Assembly: GCF_020410745.1 (NCBI RefSeq)
Contig: NZ_CP084528.1
Coordinates: forward strand, 1,798,001-1,862,000
Length of the DNA: 64,000 nucleotides
Direction: 5' to 3'
Origin: Kaistella polysaccharea
GTDB lineage: Bacteria; Bacteroidota; Bacteroidia; Flavobacteriales; Weeksellaceae
Shown piece by piece: positions 36,030 through 45,764 of this stretch. A program made the position numbers and the translations under genes. How positions within the stretch are numbered: position 1 is the first letter of the stretch; each line of letters starts with the position of its first letter. The notes beneath the pieces are model-generated. The model searched no databases and was not told where the DNA came from. It saw only the letters and a list, made by a program, of their open reading frames with translations.

Positions 36030-36464
36030 TTAATCCCAGTCTGAAGCTACGAATTTCATACGTTCTCCGCTTGGAGCGGTAAGCGTAAGATAATGACCTT
36101 CTACTTTATACTGTGTCATTTTAGGCAGATCTTTTGCGAAAGCAGTTTCCAGATCCATGCTTTGATCACAATACATCATCGTACTTCCAATTTCTGAAAA
36201 TTTTACAATTCCACTTGAATTAAATGTTGCCTGCCCAAACATATTGTTGCAACCCATATTTGCAGAAAATTTTCCGGGATCATTATTTTCATCAATTAAA
36301 CTAAGATGTGCCTTACTATTGACCATCAATTCCCTATTAAAATTCTGGAATTCTACCAACATCCAATCTCTTTTAATATTTTCAGGAACCTTGGATTGAG
36401 TACTACAGTTTGCTAACAACAAAAGTGAGAAGAGGGCAACAAAGCCGGATATTAATTTTTTCAT
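36030..36464 (-). CDS. META domain lipoprotein
   Basis: A 144-residue lipoprotein started at ATG 36464; the frame has a TTG 6 bases up. Lipobox LLANC puts Cys20 at the mature start. The META (HslJ-like) domain follows: the WMLVEFQNFN strand, SLIDENNDPGKFSANMGCNNMFGQ with the family's GCN core, and the closing YLTLTAPSGERMKFVA. The family is linked to stress or heat-shock secretion products, but this one has no known function. Confidence 0.87.
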   Translation of the reverse strand: MKKLISGFVALFSLLLLANCSTQSKVPENIKRDWMLVEFQNFNRELMVNSKAHLSLIDENNDPGKFSANMGCNNMFGQATFNSSGIVKFSEIGSTMMYCDQSMDLETAFAKDLPKMTQYKVEGHYLTLTAPSGERMKFVASDWD

Positions 36465-36511
36465 TTTCAAAATTTCAACTTAGCATCCCATATCTGTGCC
36501 ATGAATTTTGC

Positions 36512-36519
36512 TAAATTTG
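36512..36519 (+). promoter_or_regulatory. -7 box (TAnnTTTG) for the acetyltransferase gene
   Basis: TAAATTTG, 33 bases before the ATG at 36553. Confidence 0.4.
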
Positions 36520-36552
36520 GGGATTCTCGCTAAGAAAAAATCATTCATTAAC

Positions 36553-37080
36553 ATGCATAATAAAATGGAAACCGAAAGATTGTTTTTAAAACCGATCGAT
36601 CTTCAAGACGCAGAATTTTTATTTGGTCTATATAATTCACCGCGATTTATTGAATTCATCGGTGACCGAAATATTAAAACAATTGAAGATGCAGCCGATT
36701 ATATTAAATTAAAATTTCTTCCGCAGCTGGAACGGTTAGGTTACGGAAATTATGTCATCATCAGAAAATTGGATGATAAAAAATTGGGAGCCGTAGGTAT
36801 TTTCGACAGAGAAGGTTTGGATGTCCACGATATCGGCTTTTCTTTTCTTCCGGAATTTGAAGGAAAAGGGTACGCTTTTGAAGCTGCATCTCATTTATTA
36901 TCAACCATATTTCGGAATTTTAAACTTAAAAAGATCTCTGATATTACTGCTAAAGCTAATCTATCTTCACAAAAACTTATTAAGAAACTGGGATTAAAAT
37001 ATATCAAAACCATACATTTACCTCATGATGATGAGGAATTGTTATATTACGAAATCGAGAAAACGGACAATATTCTTTAA
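36553..37080 (+). CDS. GNAT family N-acetyltransferase
   Basis: A 175-residue protein of the RimJ/RimL-like GNAT type. The start is either ATG 36553 or ATG 36565; METERLFLKPI from the latter is the typical opening. The acetyl-CoA loop is FEGKGYAFEAASHLL (near residue 110), and the ANLSSQKLIKKLGLKY segment is the usual last helix. These enzymes modify small amines or protein N-termini; the substrate is unknown. It converges on hemE across a shared terminator. Confidence 0.9.
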   Translation: MHNKMETERLFLKPIDLQDAEFLFGLYNSPRFIEFIGDRNIKTIEDAADYIKLKFLPQLERLGYGNYVIIRKLDDKKLGAVGIFDREGLDVHDIGFSFLPEFEGKGYAFEAASHLLSTIFRNFKLKKISDITAKANLSSQKLIKKLGLKYIKTIHLPHDDEELLYYEIEKTDNIL

Positions 37081-37112
37081 AAAAAAAGACACATCGAAAA
37101 GAGGTGTCCTTA
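37080..37112 (-). terminator. Terminator of the hem operon
   Basis: Minus strand GACACCTC / GATGTGTC stem followed by nine T. It lies between the convergent GNAT and hemE genes. Confidence 0.75.
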
Positions 37113-37130
37113 TAATATGGTCAATAAATT

Positions 37131-38165
37131 TTAGTTCGGTTTCCAATCCACCACGGCGCGGATAAATGCTTCTGCATTTTCTAAAGGTATATTCGGTAAG
37201 ATTCCGTGACCTAAATTTGCAATATACCGGTCTTTTCCAAAACGGTTGATCATTTCATTCACCATTTTTTTGATAGTTTCCGGCGAAGAATTTAATCTAT
37301 TTGGATCAAAATTCCCCTGCAAAGTCATGGTATGATTTGTTAAGGTTCTTGCTAATTCCGGTCTGATCGTCCAATCGACACCCAAAGCAGAAACTTTCGA
37401 TAACGTCATTTCTTCTAATGCGAACCAGCAACCTTTCCCAAAAACAACAACATGTGTGAGCGGGCTCAGTGCTTCTACAATCTGATTGATATAGGGCCAG
37501 GAAAAAATTTGATAATCCTCCGGCGACAAAGTCCCGCCCCAAGAATCAAATACCTGCACCGCTGAAACTCCTTTTTCTACTTTTCTCTTCAGATACGCGA
37601 TAGTGGTATCGGTGATTTTCTGTAATAATAAGTGCGCAGCTTCTGGATTTTTAAAACAAAAACTTTTTGCAACGTCCCAGGCTTTTGAGCCTTTTCCTTC
37701 GATACAATAGCATAAAATCGTCCACGGAGAGCCGGCGAAACCGATCAAAGGAATATCGTTATCTAATTTATGTAAAGTCATTTCGATGGCATCGAAAACA
37801 TAACCCAAAGTTTCATTCACATCTGGAACTGGAATATTTTGAACATCTTCCAAAGTTCGAATTGGTTTTTCTAACCAAGGTCCAACACCTTCGCGCATTT
37901 CAAAATCAATACCCATCGCTTGTGGAACCACCAATATATCTGAGAAAAGAATTGCAGCATCTAGCGGATATCTTCGAATCGGCATCATGGTAATTTCTGA
38001 CGCAAGTTCCGGCGTACGACATCTCGTAAAGAAATCATAATCATCACGCATTGCCCGAAATTCTGGTAAAAATCTACCTGCCTGTCGCATCATCCAAACG
38101 GGTGGACGTTCTACAGTTTCCCCTCTTAAAGCCTTTAGATATAAATCGTTTTTTATCATAATCAT
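37131..38165 (-). CDS. hemE: Uroporphyrinogen decarboxylase
   Basis: Turns uroporphyrinogen III into coproporphyrinogen III. The 344-residue TIM-barrel protein opens with the family signature [15 protein letters not shown] (Arg residues for substrate carboxylates). It also has [32 protein letters not shown] and NLGHGILPN near the C-terminus. Last gene of the hemA-hemC-hemD-hemE run, 30 bases after hemD. Confidence 0.96.
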   Translation of the reverse strand: MIMIKNDLYLKALRGETVERPPVWMMRQAGRFLPEFRAMRDDYDFFTRCRTPELASEITMMPIRRYPLDAAILFSDILVVPQAMGIDFEMREGVGPWLEKPIRTLEDVQNIPVPDVNETLGYVFDAIEMTLHKLDNDIPLIGFAGSPWTILCYCIEGKGSKAWDVAKSFCFKNPEAAHLLLQKITDTTIAYLKRKVEKGVSAVQVFDSWGGTLSPEDYQIFSWPYINQIVEALSPLTHVVVFGKGCWFALEEMTLSKVSALGVDWTIRPELARTLTNHTMTLQGNFDPNRLNSSPETIKKMVNEMINRFGKDRYIANLGHGILPNIPLENAEAFIRAVVDWKPN

Positions 38166-38195
38166 GTAACATAATCCAGAATTTTACATTCCCAA

Positions 38196-38882
38196 TTATG
38201 GTTGAATTTTATTTGTTTCTTGTTTGATCAGTTGCAGTAAATTGTGCAAATCGTTCTGTTTGCCTGTAACTATTTTCTTATCTGTATGTTTGCTGATTTC
38301 CGCACTTGTAGTTTCACCAATCGAAAAAATATGCGAAAAGTCTAAAGAATTATTTTTGATGAAACTGCGCACTCCACTTGGGGAAAAAAAAGCAACAGCA
38401 TCATATTTTGCCTCGGTTGTAGGATATAAAAGTTCCGTTTCATAAACGACAACTTTTCGATATCCGATATTTTGTAGCGGTAATTTTTTCTGAAGAATAT
38501 CCAATGCTAAATCTCCACAGAAATGAATGAAACTTTCTTTATTGCAATTGTCAATAATAAATTCTGAAAGTTCTTTCGCATTCTTTTTCATTTTAAAAAC
38601 ACCGAAACCGTACTTTCTAAGTTGTTGTTTGGTTTTTTTTCCAACACAGTAAATTTTATTAAAATTACGTTCGGCAAAATTTTCATGAGGTTTAAAACCG
38701 TTATTAAAACAAGCTTCTACACCGTTAACACTGGTGAAAATAAGCGATTTATTATCGAGTGGAAAAGGTGGTGTTTTCTTAAAATTAATTTTAATAACTT
38801 CTAAAAATGAAGATGAGATTTCTATTCCCAATACATCGGAAACTTCTTTTTCATCAAGCATTTTTGTAAACAGAATATTCAT
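38196..38882 (-). CDS. hemD: Uroporphyrinogen-III synthase
   Basis: Cyclises hydroxymethylbilane to uroporphyrinogen III. The 228 residues are weakly conserved, as usual for HemD. The two-lobed pattern is visible with SLIFTSVNGVEACF, the YCVGKKTKQQLRKYGFG stretch, IHFCGDLALDIL, and AFFSPSGVRSFIKN near residue 170. Identification rests on these segments and on its place between hemC and hemE. Confidence 0.9.
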   Translation of the reverse strand: MNILFTKMLDEKEVSDVLGIEISSSFLEVIKINFKKTPPFPLDNKSLIFTSVNGVEACFNNGFKPHENFAERNFNKIYCVGKKTKQQLRKYGFGVFKMKKNAKELSEFIIDNCNKESFIHFCGDLALDILQKKLPLQNIGYRKVVVYETELLYPTTEAKYDAVAFFSPSGVRSFIKNNSLDFSHIFSIGETTSAEISKHTDKKIVTGKQNDLHNLLQLIKQETNKIQP

Positions 38883-38921
38883 TACACACCAATAAATTTC
38901 AGATTAAGCAAGAGAAACTAA

Positions 38922-39845
38922 TTAGTGAAGTTCTCGTTTTATATGCTGCATAATTTCAGCTCCGCCATTTTCGATAATTTTCTGTGCCATCATTTCGCCG
39001 AAATTATCTTCCGCATTCCACTGGAATATTTCATCAGTTTCAATACAATCTTTTCCATCTAGAGAACAAAGACGGCCAACGAATCGGACCTCATCTAAAT
39101 CATTTATTACAGCGAAAGCCCCAATTGGCGCAGTACATCCACCTTCTAAAGCGCTTAGAAATTCGCGTTCGATTTCTATACAGATTCTGGTGTTGCGGTG
39201 ATTTACTTCTTTGAAAATTTCTTTAATTTCATTATCATCAGCACGACCGCATACAGCGACAACTCCTTGTGCTGGTGCAGAAATCATCATAGGAAGGTGT
39301 TCATAATTAACATCTAAACCCATTCTTTCAATCGCAGCTAAAGAAAATAAAGTAGCGTCAAAATCTTGTTCTTCAAGCTTTTGCAAACGTGTTTGAACAT
39401 TACCACGAATATCTGAAAATTCAGTTTCGGGATAGGTCTTTAACCAAAAAGCCCGACGACGCAAACTGCTGGTTGCTATTTTCAGATCGTGCAACTCTTT
39501 GTGCTGAGACGAGTTTTTTCTCACCAACACATCTTGAGGATAATCGCGTTCTAAAACGGCGATGATCTCTATATTTTCTGGCAGTTGGGTGGGAATATCT
39601 TTTAAAGAATGTACAGCGATATCAACTTCTTTATTTAAAAGGGCCATATCCAGATCTTTGGTGAAGATACCTGTAATGCCCATTGCATATAAAGGTTCCG
39701 TCAAATTTTTATCTCCGGAAGATAGAATCGGTGTAATATCTGTTTTATAATTTCTATTCTGCAGATTTCTGGCGACTTCCCGTGCTTGCCACAAGGCCAG
39801 CGGCGAGTTTCTCGTCCCAATTTTAATGCTTCTCATTGAACTCAT
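38922..39845 (-). CDS. hemC: Hydroxymethylbilane synthase (porphobilinogen deaminase)
   Basis: Joins four porphobilinogens into hydroxymethylbilane. The 307-residue protein has the dipyrromethane-cofactor Cys237 in LEGGCTAP, IGTRNSPLALWQA at the start, VHSLKDIPTQLP, and SLRRRAFWL. Two ATG starts, at 39845 and 39836, are possible. The gene overlaps the end of hemA by 14-23 bases, so translation is coupled. Confidence 0.96.
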   Translation of the reverse strand: MSSMRSIKIGTRNSPLALWQAREVARNLQNRNYKTDITPILSSGDKNLTEPLYAMGITGIFTKDLDMALLNKEVDIAVHSLKDIPTQLPENIEIIAVLERDYPQDVLVRKNSSQHKELHDLKIATSSLRRRAFWLKTYPETEFSDIRGNVQTRLQKLEEQDFDATLFSLAAIERMGLDVNYEHLPMMISAPAQGVVAVCGRADDNEIKEIFKEVNHRNTRICIEIEREFLSALEGGCTAPIGAFAVINDLDEVRFVGRLCSLDGKDCIETDEIFQWNAEDNFGEMMAQKIIENGGAEIMQHIKRELH

Positions 39846-41097
39846 TATTTGGCTGTTCTACTAAAATTTCATGCATAAGTTTACTAATTTCTTCAGCTTT
39901 CCACGGGTTGTCTATTATAAATTTCGCAAACCGGTTCGTAATTTTTTGAATCATACGATCTGAAAGCTGCATATCTGCAACGTCTACATATTTATGTTTT
40001 TTGTGAATATTGTGCATTTCATTACGTTCCATGTTTTTCAGGACTGCTTTAAAATGATGAATATTCGGTACTAATTTTCTTTTTTTCTCCCATTCCAGAA
40101 AATCCTTCGTCATTTCCTTGATGATTTCCTCGGCTTTGGGGATTTCTTTTTGGCGCTGCACCATGGTCTCGTTAATATGCAGGGACAACTGATCAACATC
40201 TACCAAACTTACGTTTTGATTCTCAACAATATCCTTTTCCACATTATTGGGAATGGATAAGTCGATAACCAAAGTTTCTTTACCATTCGGAAAATGAGAT
40301 TTATTAATAATTGGATGTTGAGCCCCCGTAGCAACGATTAAAATATCGGTCTGGCTAAGTTCATCTTGGAAACTTTCGAATTCGATATAAGGGATTTTGT
40401 ACTTATCTGCAATTTTTTCCGCTTTATCAGCAGATCTATTTGCAATTTTAACTCTTGGGTTATAAACATGTTTCACCAAATTCTCCACCGTATTTTGACC
40501 GATTTCGCCAACGCCGAGAAGAAGGATGTTTTTATCTGATATTTGAGTTTGATTTTTTAGAATATAATGAACCGCCGCGTACGATACCGAAGCAGCACCA
40601 TGGGAAATGCCCGTTTCATTTTTAATTCTTTTTGAGATTTGAATAGCAGAATTAATTGCTCTCTCCATAAACGGATTTGCATATTTTTTCTCTTTACGGA
40701 ACCGGTGATAAGCATTTTTGATCTGCCCAATGATTTCAAAATCACCAATAATTTGACTTTCTAAACCAGCAGCGACACGAAAAAGATGATTCAGCGCTTC
40801 TTCATGTTTTAAAATATGAACGTACTGCATAAAATCGGTTAGCGTAACGCCTACGATCTTACAATACAATTCTGCGATTAAGAGATAATTTTGAGTTGTG
40901 GTATAAATTTCGGTGCGGTTGCAAGTAGACACCACAAAAGCATCACCCAGATTCAAATCATGAATTTGGTTGACAAACTTTTTTACATTGTCATCAAAAA
41001 AAGCAAATTTACCCCTTATCTCTGCATCTGCTTTCTCAAAACTGACGCTAAGGACTGCAAAATTGGCAGTTTTATGAATGTTAGTATCCTTAATCAT
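39823..41097 (-). CDS. hemA: Glutamyl-tRNA reductase
   Basis: First enzyme of the C5 tetrapyrrole route; reduces glutamyl-tRNA to glutamate-1-semialdehyde. The 424 residues contain the thioester Cys59 in STCNRTEIY, the FRVAAGLESQIIGDFEI region, the NADPH loop LLGVGEIGQNTV and the C-terminal helical dimer domain. First gene of the operon; hemL and hemB are not present here. Confidence 0.96.
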   Translation of the reverse strand: MIKDTNIHKTANFAVLSVSFEKADAEIRGKFAFFDDNVKKFVNQIHDLNLGDAFVVSTCNRTEIYTTTQNYLLIAELYCKIVGVTLTDFMQYVHILKHEEALNHLFRVAAGLESQIIGDFEIIGQIKNAYHRFRKEKKYANPFMERAINSAIQISKRIKNETGISHGAASVSYAAVHYILKNQTQISDKNILLLGVGEIGQNTVENLVKHVYNPRVKIANRSADKAEKIADKYKIPYIEFESFQDELSQTDILIVATGAQHPIINKSHFPNGKETLVIDLSIPNNVEKDIVENQNVSLVDVDQLSLHINETMVQRQKEIPKAEEIIKEMTKDFLEWEKKRKLVPNIHHFKAVLKNMERNEMHNIHKKHKYVDVADMQLSDRMIQKITNRFAKFIIDNPWKAEEISKLMHEILVEQPNNEFNEKH

Positions 41098-41107
41098 AGA
41101 CCAAGGG

Positions 41108-41115
41108 CAAATTTA
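41108..41115 (-). promoter_or_regulatory. -7 box (TAnnTTTG) for the hem operon
   Basis: TAAATTTG on the minus strand, 10 bases before the hemA ATG at 41097. The rest of the 250-base gap to mreB is AT-rich without other clear signals. Confidence 0.4.
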
Positions 41116-41316
41116 GGGTTTTAAATTGAATTAAGGAAGAATGTTGCCTATGATGATTATCACATGAAACTATAAACGCTGCCTACAGTTTTTCACATTT
41201 TCATTAAAGATGAAATATTTTGCCAATTACAAAGTTATCTTAGAATACTGATGAATTTTAATAAAATTTTAACCAAATTTAGTGGCGATGTAATTTTTAG
41301 AACGGTTCTAAATCTA

Positions 41317-41324
41317 TATCTTTG
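41317..41324 (+). promoter_or_regulatory. -7 box (TAnnTTTG) for the mre operon
   Basis: TATCTTTG, 24 bases before the ATG at 41349. Confidence 0.45.
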
Positions 41325-41348
41325 TACACTTAAAAAAATTAGCATAAA

Positions 41349-42374
41349 ATGGGGTTATTTGATATGTTCACGCAAGACATTGCGATTGATTTAGGAACAG
41401 CGAACACACTTATCATACACAATAATAAAATCGTAATTGATCAACCATCAATAGTAGCGATAGAGCGTTCTTCGGGAAAACCGATTGCTGTAGGAGAGAA
41501 AGCGAAACACATGCAGGGGAAAACCCATGAAGATATTAAAACAATTAGACCATTGAAAGATGGAGTAATCGCTGATTTTCATGCTTCTGAGCATATGATA
41601 AAAGAGTTTATTAAACAAATTCCGGGTATCAAAGGGAAGCTTTTTCAACCAACGTTAAAAATTGTAATCTGTATTCCTTCTGGAATTACCGAAGTTGAAA
41701 AACGAGCGGTAAGAGATTCTGCGCAGAAAGTAAATGCAAAAGAAGTTCGTTTAATTTATGAACCAATGGCAGCTGCAATAGGAGTTGGGATTGATGTTCA
41801 GAAACCTGAAGGTAACATGATTATTGACATAGGTGGAGGAACAACCGAAATTGCGGTAGTAGCTCTCGGCGGAATTGTTTGTGATAAATCAGTGAAAATT
41901 GCGGGTGATGTTTTTACTAATGATATTGCCTATTATCTAAGAACTCATCATAATTTATACATCGGCGAACGCACTGCAGAACGGGTGAAAATTGAAGTTG
42001 GATCTGCTGTTGAAGAACTCGATGTAGATATCGAAGATATTCCAGTTCAAGGTCGAGATTTAATTACAGGTAAACCTAAAGAAATTATGGTGAACTATAA
42101 AGAAATCGCGCGTGCATTAGATAAGTCTATTATCAGAATCGAAGATGCTGTAATGGAAACCCTTTCTCTAACACCACCAGAATTGGCGGCCGATATTTAT
42201 AAAACCGGAATTTATCTAGCTGGCGGCGGTGCTTTGTTAAGAGGACTTGCCGACAGACTTCACAGAAAGACGGGTCTTCCTGTTTTTGTAGCTGAAGATC
42301 CGTTAAGAGCGGTTGTTCGCGGAACAGGAATCGCATTGAAAAATATGGATAAATTCAATTTCCTGATTAAATAA
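41349..42374 (+). CDS. mreB: Rod shape-determining protein MreB
   Basis: Bacterial actin that guides side-wall synthesis. The 341 residues have phosphate-1 IDLGTANTLI, phosphate-2 IIDIGGGTTEIAV, the adenosine motif LAGGGALLRGL and the amphipathic N-terminus (MGLFDMFTQ) that binds the membrane. Normal length. First of five genes (mreB, mreC, mreD, PBP2, rodA) forming the elongasome operon, so the cell is expected to be rod-shaped. Confidence 0.97.
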   Translation: MGLFDMFTQDIAIDLGTANTLIIHNNKIVIDQPSIVAIERSSGKPIAVGEKAKHMQGKTHEDIKTIRPLKDGVIADFHASEHMIKEFIKQIPGIKGKLFQPTLKIVICIPSGITEVEKRAVRDSAQKVNAKEVRLIYEPMAAAIGVGIDVQKPEGNMIIDIGGGTTEIAVVALGGIVCDKSVKIAGDVFTNDIAYYLRTHHNLYIGERTAERVKIEVGSAVEELDVDIEDIPVQGRDLITGKPKEIMVNYKEIARALDKSIIRIEDAVMETLSLTPPELAADIYKTGIYLAGGGALLRGLADRLHRKTGLPVFVAEDPLRAVVRGTGIALKNMDKFNFLIK

Positions 42375-42397
42375 TTTAAACTTTTTTTAATTACTGG

Positions 42398-43249
42398 ATG
42401 GGATTTTTGCTGAGATTATTTTCGAAGAACGGTTTATTCGTCTTCTTTATATTTCTGCAACTCATAGCTTTAGTATTGATTTTCAGCCGAAATTCAATGC
42501 AACAGTCATGGATTGCGGGACAGTCTGCGGCATTTAATTCTTGGGTTTCTGGCTATATCGACGAAGGTGCTTCTTATTTAAAATTGAAGCAAACCAACGA
42601 TCAACTTGTGGCGCAAAATAAAGTTTTGATGGAGCAGGTTTATGGCAAAAACGAATCTGCAATACCACATTTCCGGAAGGTTCATGATACTATAGGAGGC
42701 GGACAGATTTATACTTTTGTGGATGGGGAGATCGTCTTTAACAGTATCAATAGAAAAGATAATTACTTTACGATTAACCGGGGGAAACGAGATGGCGTTC
42801 TTCCAAAAATGGGAGTAATGGCGCCTGGAGGAATTGCGGGAATTGTTATTAATACCACGAATTCCTATTCTCTTGTACAATCTGTTTTAAGTATAAATAA
42901 AATTAAAATAAACGCAGCCCTGAAAAATTCTGGCTATTTCGGAACATTAACCTGGCGTGGAGAAGATTCGCGCGTAATGCATCTCGCCGATATTCCAAAA
43001 TATGTTCCGCTGAAAGTTGGAGATACCGTAATCACCGATGGAAAATCTGCGATATTTCCGCAAGGAATCATGATCGGTAAAGTTGCAGGTTATGAAGTTG
43101 ATAGTAAAACAGGTTTCTGGGATATCTCTGTAGAACTCAGTGAGAAGATGGGGAACATCAGTAAAATATACGTGGTGAAAAATCTGAAGAAAGCCGAAGT
43201 TTCTAAAATTGAAGATACGCTTCAAGTGACCATAAATAGAGAGAAATGA
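42398..43249 (+). CDS. mreC: Rod shape-determining protein MreC
   Basis: A 283-residue inner-membrane protein with one N-terminal helix (residues 10-29, GLFVFFIFLQLIALVLIFS), a short coiled coil around residues 60-80, and a periplasmic beta domain that organises PBP2. The conserved GKRDGVLPKMGVMAPGGIAG and SLVQSVLS segments are present. It starts 23 bases after mreB and overlaps mreD by four bases. Confidence 0.94.
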   Translation: MGFLLRLFSKNGLFVFFIFLQLIALVLIFSRNSMQQSWIAGQSAAFNSWVSGYIDEGASYLKLKQTNDQLVAQNKVLMEQVYGKNESAIPHFRKVHDTIGGGQIYTFVDGEIVFNSINRKDNYFTINRGKRDGVLPKMGVMAPGGIAGIVINTTNSYSLVQSVLSINKIKINAALKNSGYFGTLTWRGEDSRVMHLADIPKYVPLKVGDTVITDGKSAIFPQGIMIGKVAGYEVDSKTGFWDISVELSEKMGNISKIYVVKNLKKAEVSKIEDTLQVTINREK

Positions 43250-43752
43250 TAAGTCGCACCTTATTTACAGACATCATCATAATTGTTTTGCTTATTGCAT
43301 TACAGGTTTTTGTGCTGAACCGGATCACCCTTTTTGGAAAATATACACCGGTAATATATCCAGTTTTTGTGATGTTTTATCCATTTTTCAGAAATAAATA
43401 TCAGTTTTTACTTCTAAGTTTTCTCTTGGGATTAGGTATTGATGCTTTTCTATACACTTGGGGAATCAATGCCTTTGCAACGACGGTAATTGCCTATTTT
43501 CGAACCTTAATCTTCCGGACTTCTACCGATACATCGACTGACTTTTTTTCGTTTCAATCTTTACAATGGTCTCAGTTTATACTCTTTATTTTGATGAGTA
43601 TTTTCATACATCAACTGTTGGTACAGTATATCGAAATTTTTAAATTCACCCGTTTTTTCGATATTTTCTTAAATGTTTTGGCGACAAGTGCAATTTCATT
43701 TATCTTTATCTTCATATACGCATTAGCCTTTAAAATCAAACAAAAAGTTTGA
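43246..43752 (+). CDS. mreD: Rod shape-determining protein MreD
   Basis: A 168-residue protein made mostly of five or six membrane helices, as usual for MreD. Conservation is low, so the call rests on topology, the DxxLYTWGINAF region, and the position between mreC and PBP2. Its start overlaps the mreC stop (ATGA), and its stop overlaps the next start (TTGA). Confidence 0.88.
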   Translation: MISRTLFTDIIIIVLLIALQVFVLNRITLFGKYTPVIYPVFVMFYPFFRNKYQFLLLSFLLGLGIDAFLYTWGINAFATTVIAYFRTLIFRTSTDTSTDFFSFQSLQWSQFILFILMSIFIHQLLVQYIEIFKFTRFFDIFLNVLATSAISFIFIFIYALAFKIKQKV

Positions 43753-45764
43753 AATCACAGACCATTAAAATTTTCGTTTTCCTTTTCCTGATTGCTATTA
43801 TATTTATAGCAAGGTTGGCTTATTTGCAACTTTTCACAGACCGATATGCCCTAAACGCGGCAAATACATCGATAAAAACTGAATATATTATTCCACAGCG
43901 CGGTGTTATTTTCGACCGCAATGGTAAAATTCTGGTCGGCAATCAGCCTTCTTATGAAATATCGTTTACTGAAGCATTGATGAAACCTGATTTCGACACC
44001 GTAGATTTTTGTAATTTATTACGGATCAGTAAAACAGATTTTATTAAGAATATTAATTCCATAAAAAAAGAAAAATACTATTCGAAGCTCACTCCGATGA
44101 CGTTTATGAAAAATTTAAGTCGGGAGGAAATTGCACGAATTCAGGAAATTATTTTTAAATATCCGGCTTTTAGCATCGTGTCACGGCCCCAGCGACAGTA
44201 TGAAGTTTCAACTTCCGGAAACCTTTTAGGCTACACCAATGAAGTGAACGATCGTGATATTAAGAGTGATTCGGTTTATTACTTGCCCGGCGATTTTATT
44301 GGAAAGACCGGCATCGAAAAGTCCTATGAAAAAGATTTACGTGGGGAAAAAGGAATTCAATACATTCAAAAAGATATTAAGTTAAGAAGTATAGGACCCT
44401 ACAAAAATGGATTATTAGACCGAGATGTTGTTACTGGAAAAGACCTCACACTAACCATCGATTATGATTTGCAAAAGATCGCAGAGGAAATGATGGTGGG
44501 AAAGCAAGGTGCAATCGTGGCGATTGATCCTTCGAATGGGGAAATTTTGGTTCTTGCGACGGGACCAGACATTGATCCTAACTTATTTTCAGGCCCAGAA
44601 AAAACAAAGAATTTATATCGCTTACAAATGGATACGGTTTATAACAGCCGACCAACATTTGACCGATCTCTACAAGCTGCATATCCTCCAGGATCTACTT
44701 TTAAACTTCTTACCGCCGCAGCAGCCATGCAAATGGGTGTTATGGATGAGAATACGGTATTTCCGTGCGGTGGTGGTTTCAGTTACAATAGATTAAGAAT
44801 CAAAGGTCACGGTGGCGCTGATCCATTAATACCAGCAATTCAAGTTTCAAGTAATTGCTATTTTTCTTATGCGTATATCGCAATCATGAACAAATATCCC
44901 GGCGATCCAACTCGTGGTGTAAATGAATGGAAAAAGATCATGAGCAGTTTTGGTGTAGGCGAATTTCTAAACAATGATCTGGCGGTAGGTGCCAAAGGGA
45001 GAATTCCAACGGGAGAATTTTACGAAAAAAGAAGCGGTGACAAAAAAGACTGGACCTCAGCTTATACCATGAATGGATCTATTTTTAATGGAATGGGACA
45101 AGGCGACGTTCTTTTAACACCACTTCAAATGGCAAATGCGGTTGCTGCGATCGTAAATAAAGGTTGGTATTTTACACCACATATCGTAAAATCTGTGGAT
45201 GGGAAACCAAATCCCGATCCGCGATTTAAAGTAAAACACAAAACTTTAGTTGACGCAAAACATTTTGATCCCATCATTAAAGGAATGGAAGCCGTTGTAC
45301 TGAATGGTACAGCGCGAGGATTAAAATCGAATGATTTTACCATGCTGGCGAAAACAGGAACGGCGCAGGTTCCTCAGGGAAAAGATAATTCGATTTTTGT
45401 TTTAGCAGCCCCAGCGGAAAATCCTAAAATCGTAATTGCTGCCGTAATGGAACATGCAGGGTTTGGGTCAACTTGGGCGGGCCCCGCAGCAACTGTTATT
45501 GCTGAAAAATATTTGACCGGGGAAATTAAAAGAGAAAATTTATACAAAAAAATGATCAACGCCAGCTTTATGCCAGAATATAAGCGCCAGTGGATTGTTG
45601 AACTAAAGCGCAAAGGCCTGTATAAAGAGCCGAGCAAAGACTCCTTATTTTTACAGACTGTAGAAACGAAGTTGGAAAATGCCAAAAACCAAGAAGAAAA
45701 AAAATTGCTTCTCTATCAAAGAGATTCAATTATTAATAAAATTAAAATTTCGCAAAAAAAATGA
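43749..45764 (+). CDS. mrdA: Penicillin-binding protein 2 (elongasome transpeptidase)
   Basis: Class B PBP that cross-links peptidoglycan during elongation. The 671 residues show one membrane helix (residues 6-24), the non-catalytic PBP dimer domain (RGVIFDRNG), and the transpeptidase domain. SxxK is STFK in PPGSTFKLL, SxN is SSN in QVSSNCYF, and KTG is in LAKTGTAQ. The start is a TTG in the overlap TTGA with the mreD stop; no ATG is in a suitable place, so coupled translation is likely. It overlaps rodA by four bases. Confidence 0.95.
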   Translation: MKSQTIKIFVFLFLIAIIFIARLAYLQLFTDRYALNAANTSIKTEYIIPQRGVIFDRNGKILVGNQPSYEISFTEALMKPDFDTVDFCNLLRISKTDFIKNINSIKKEKYYSKLTPMTFMKNLSREEIARIQEIIFKYPAFSIVSRPQRQYEVSTSGNLLGYTNEVNDRDIKSDSVYYLPGDFIGKTGIEKSYEKDLRGEKGIQYIQKDIKLRSIGPYKNGLLDRDVVTGKDLTLTIDYDLQKIAEEMMVGKQGAIVAIDPSNGEILVLATGPDIDPNLFSGPEKTKNLYRLQMDTVYNSRPTFDRSLQAAYPPGSTFKLLTAAAAMQMGVMDENTVFPCGGGFSYNRLRIKGHGGADPLIPAIQVSSNCYFSYAYIAIMNKYPGDPTRGVNEWKKIMSSFGVGEFLNNDLAVGAKGRIPTGEFYEKRSGDKKDWTSAYTMNGSIFNGMGQGDVLLTPLQMANAVAAIVNKGWYFTPHIVKSVDGKPNPDPRFKVKHKTLVDAKHFDPIIKGMEAVVLNGTARGLKSNDFTMLAKTGTAQVPQGKDNSIFVLAAPAENPKIVIAAVMEHAGFGSTWAGPAATVIAEKYLTGEIKRENLYKKMINASFMPEYKRQWIVELKRKGLYKEPSKDSLFLQTVETKLENAKNQEEKKLLLYQRDSIINKIKISQKK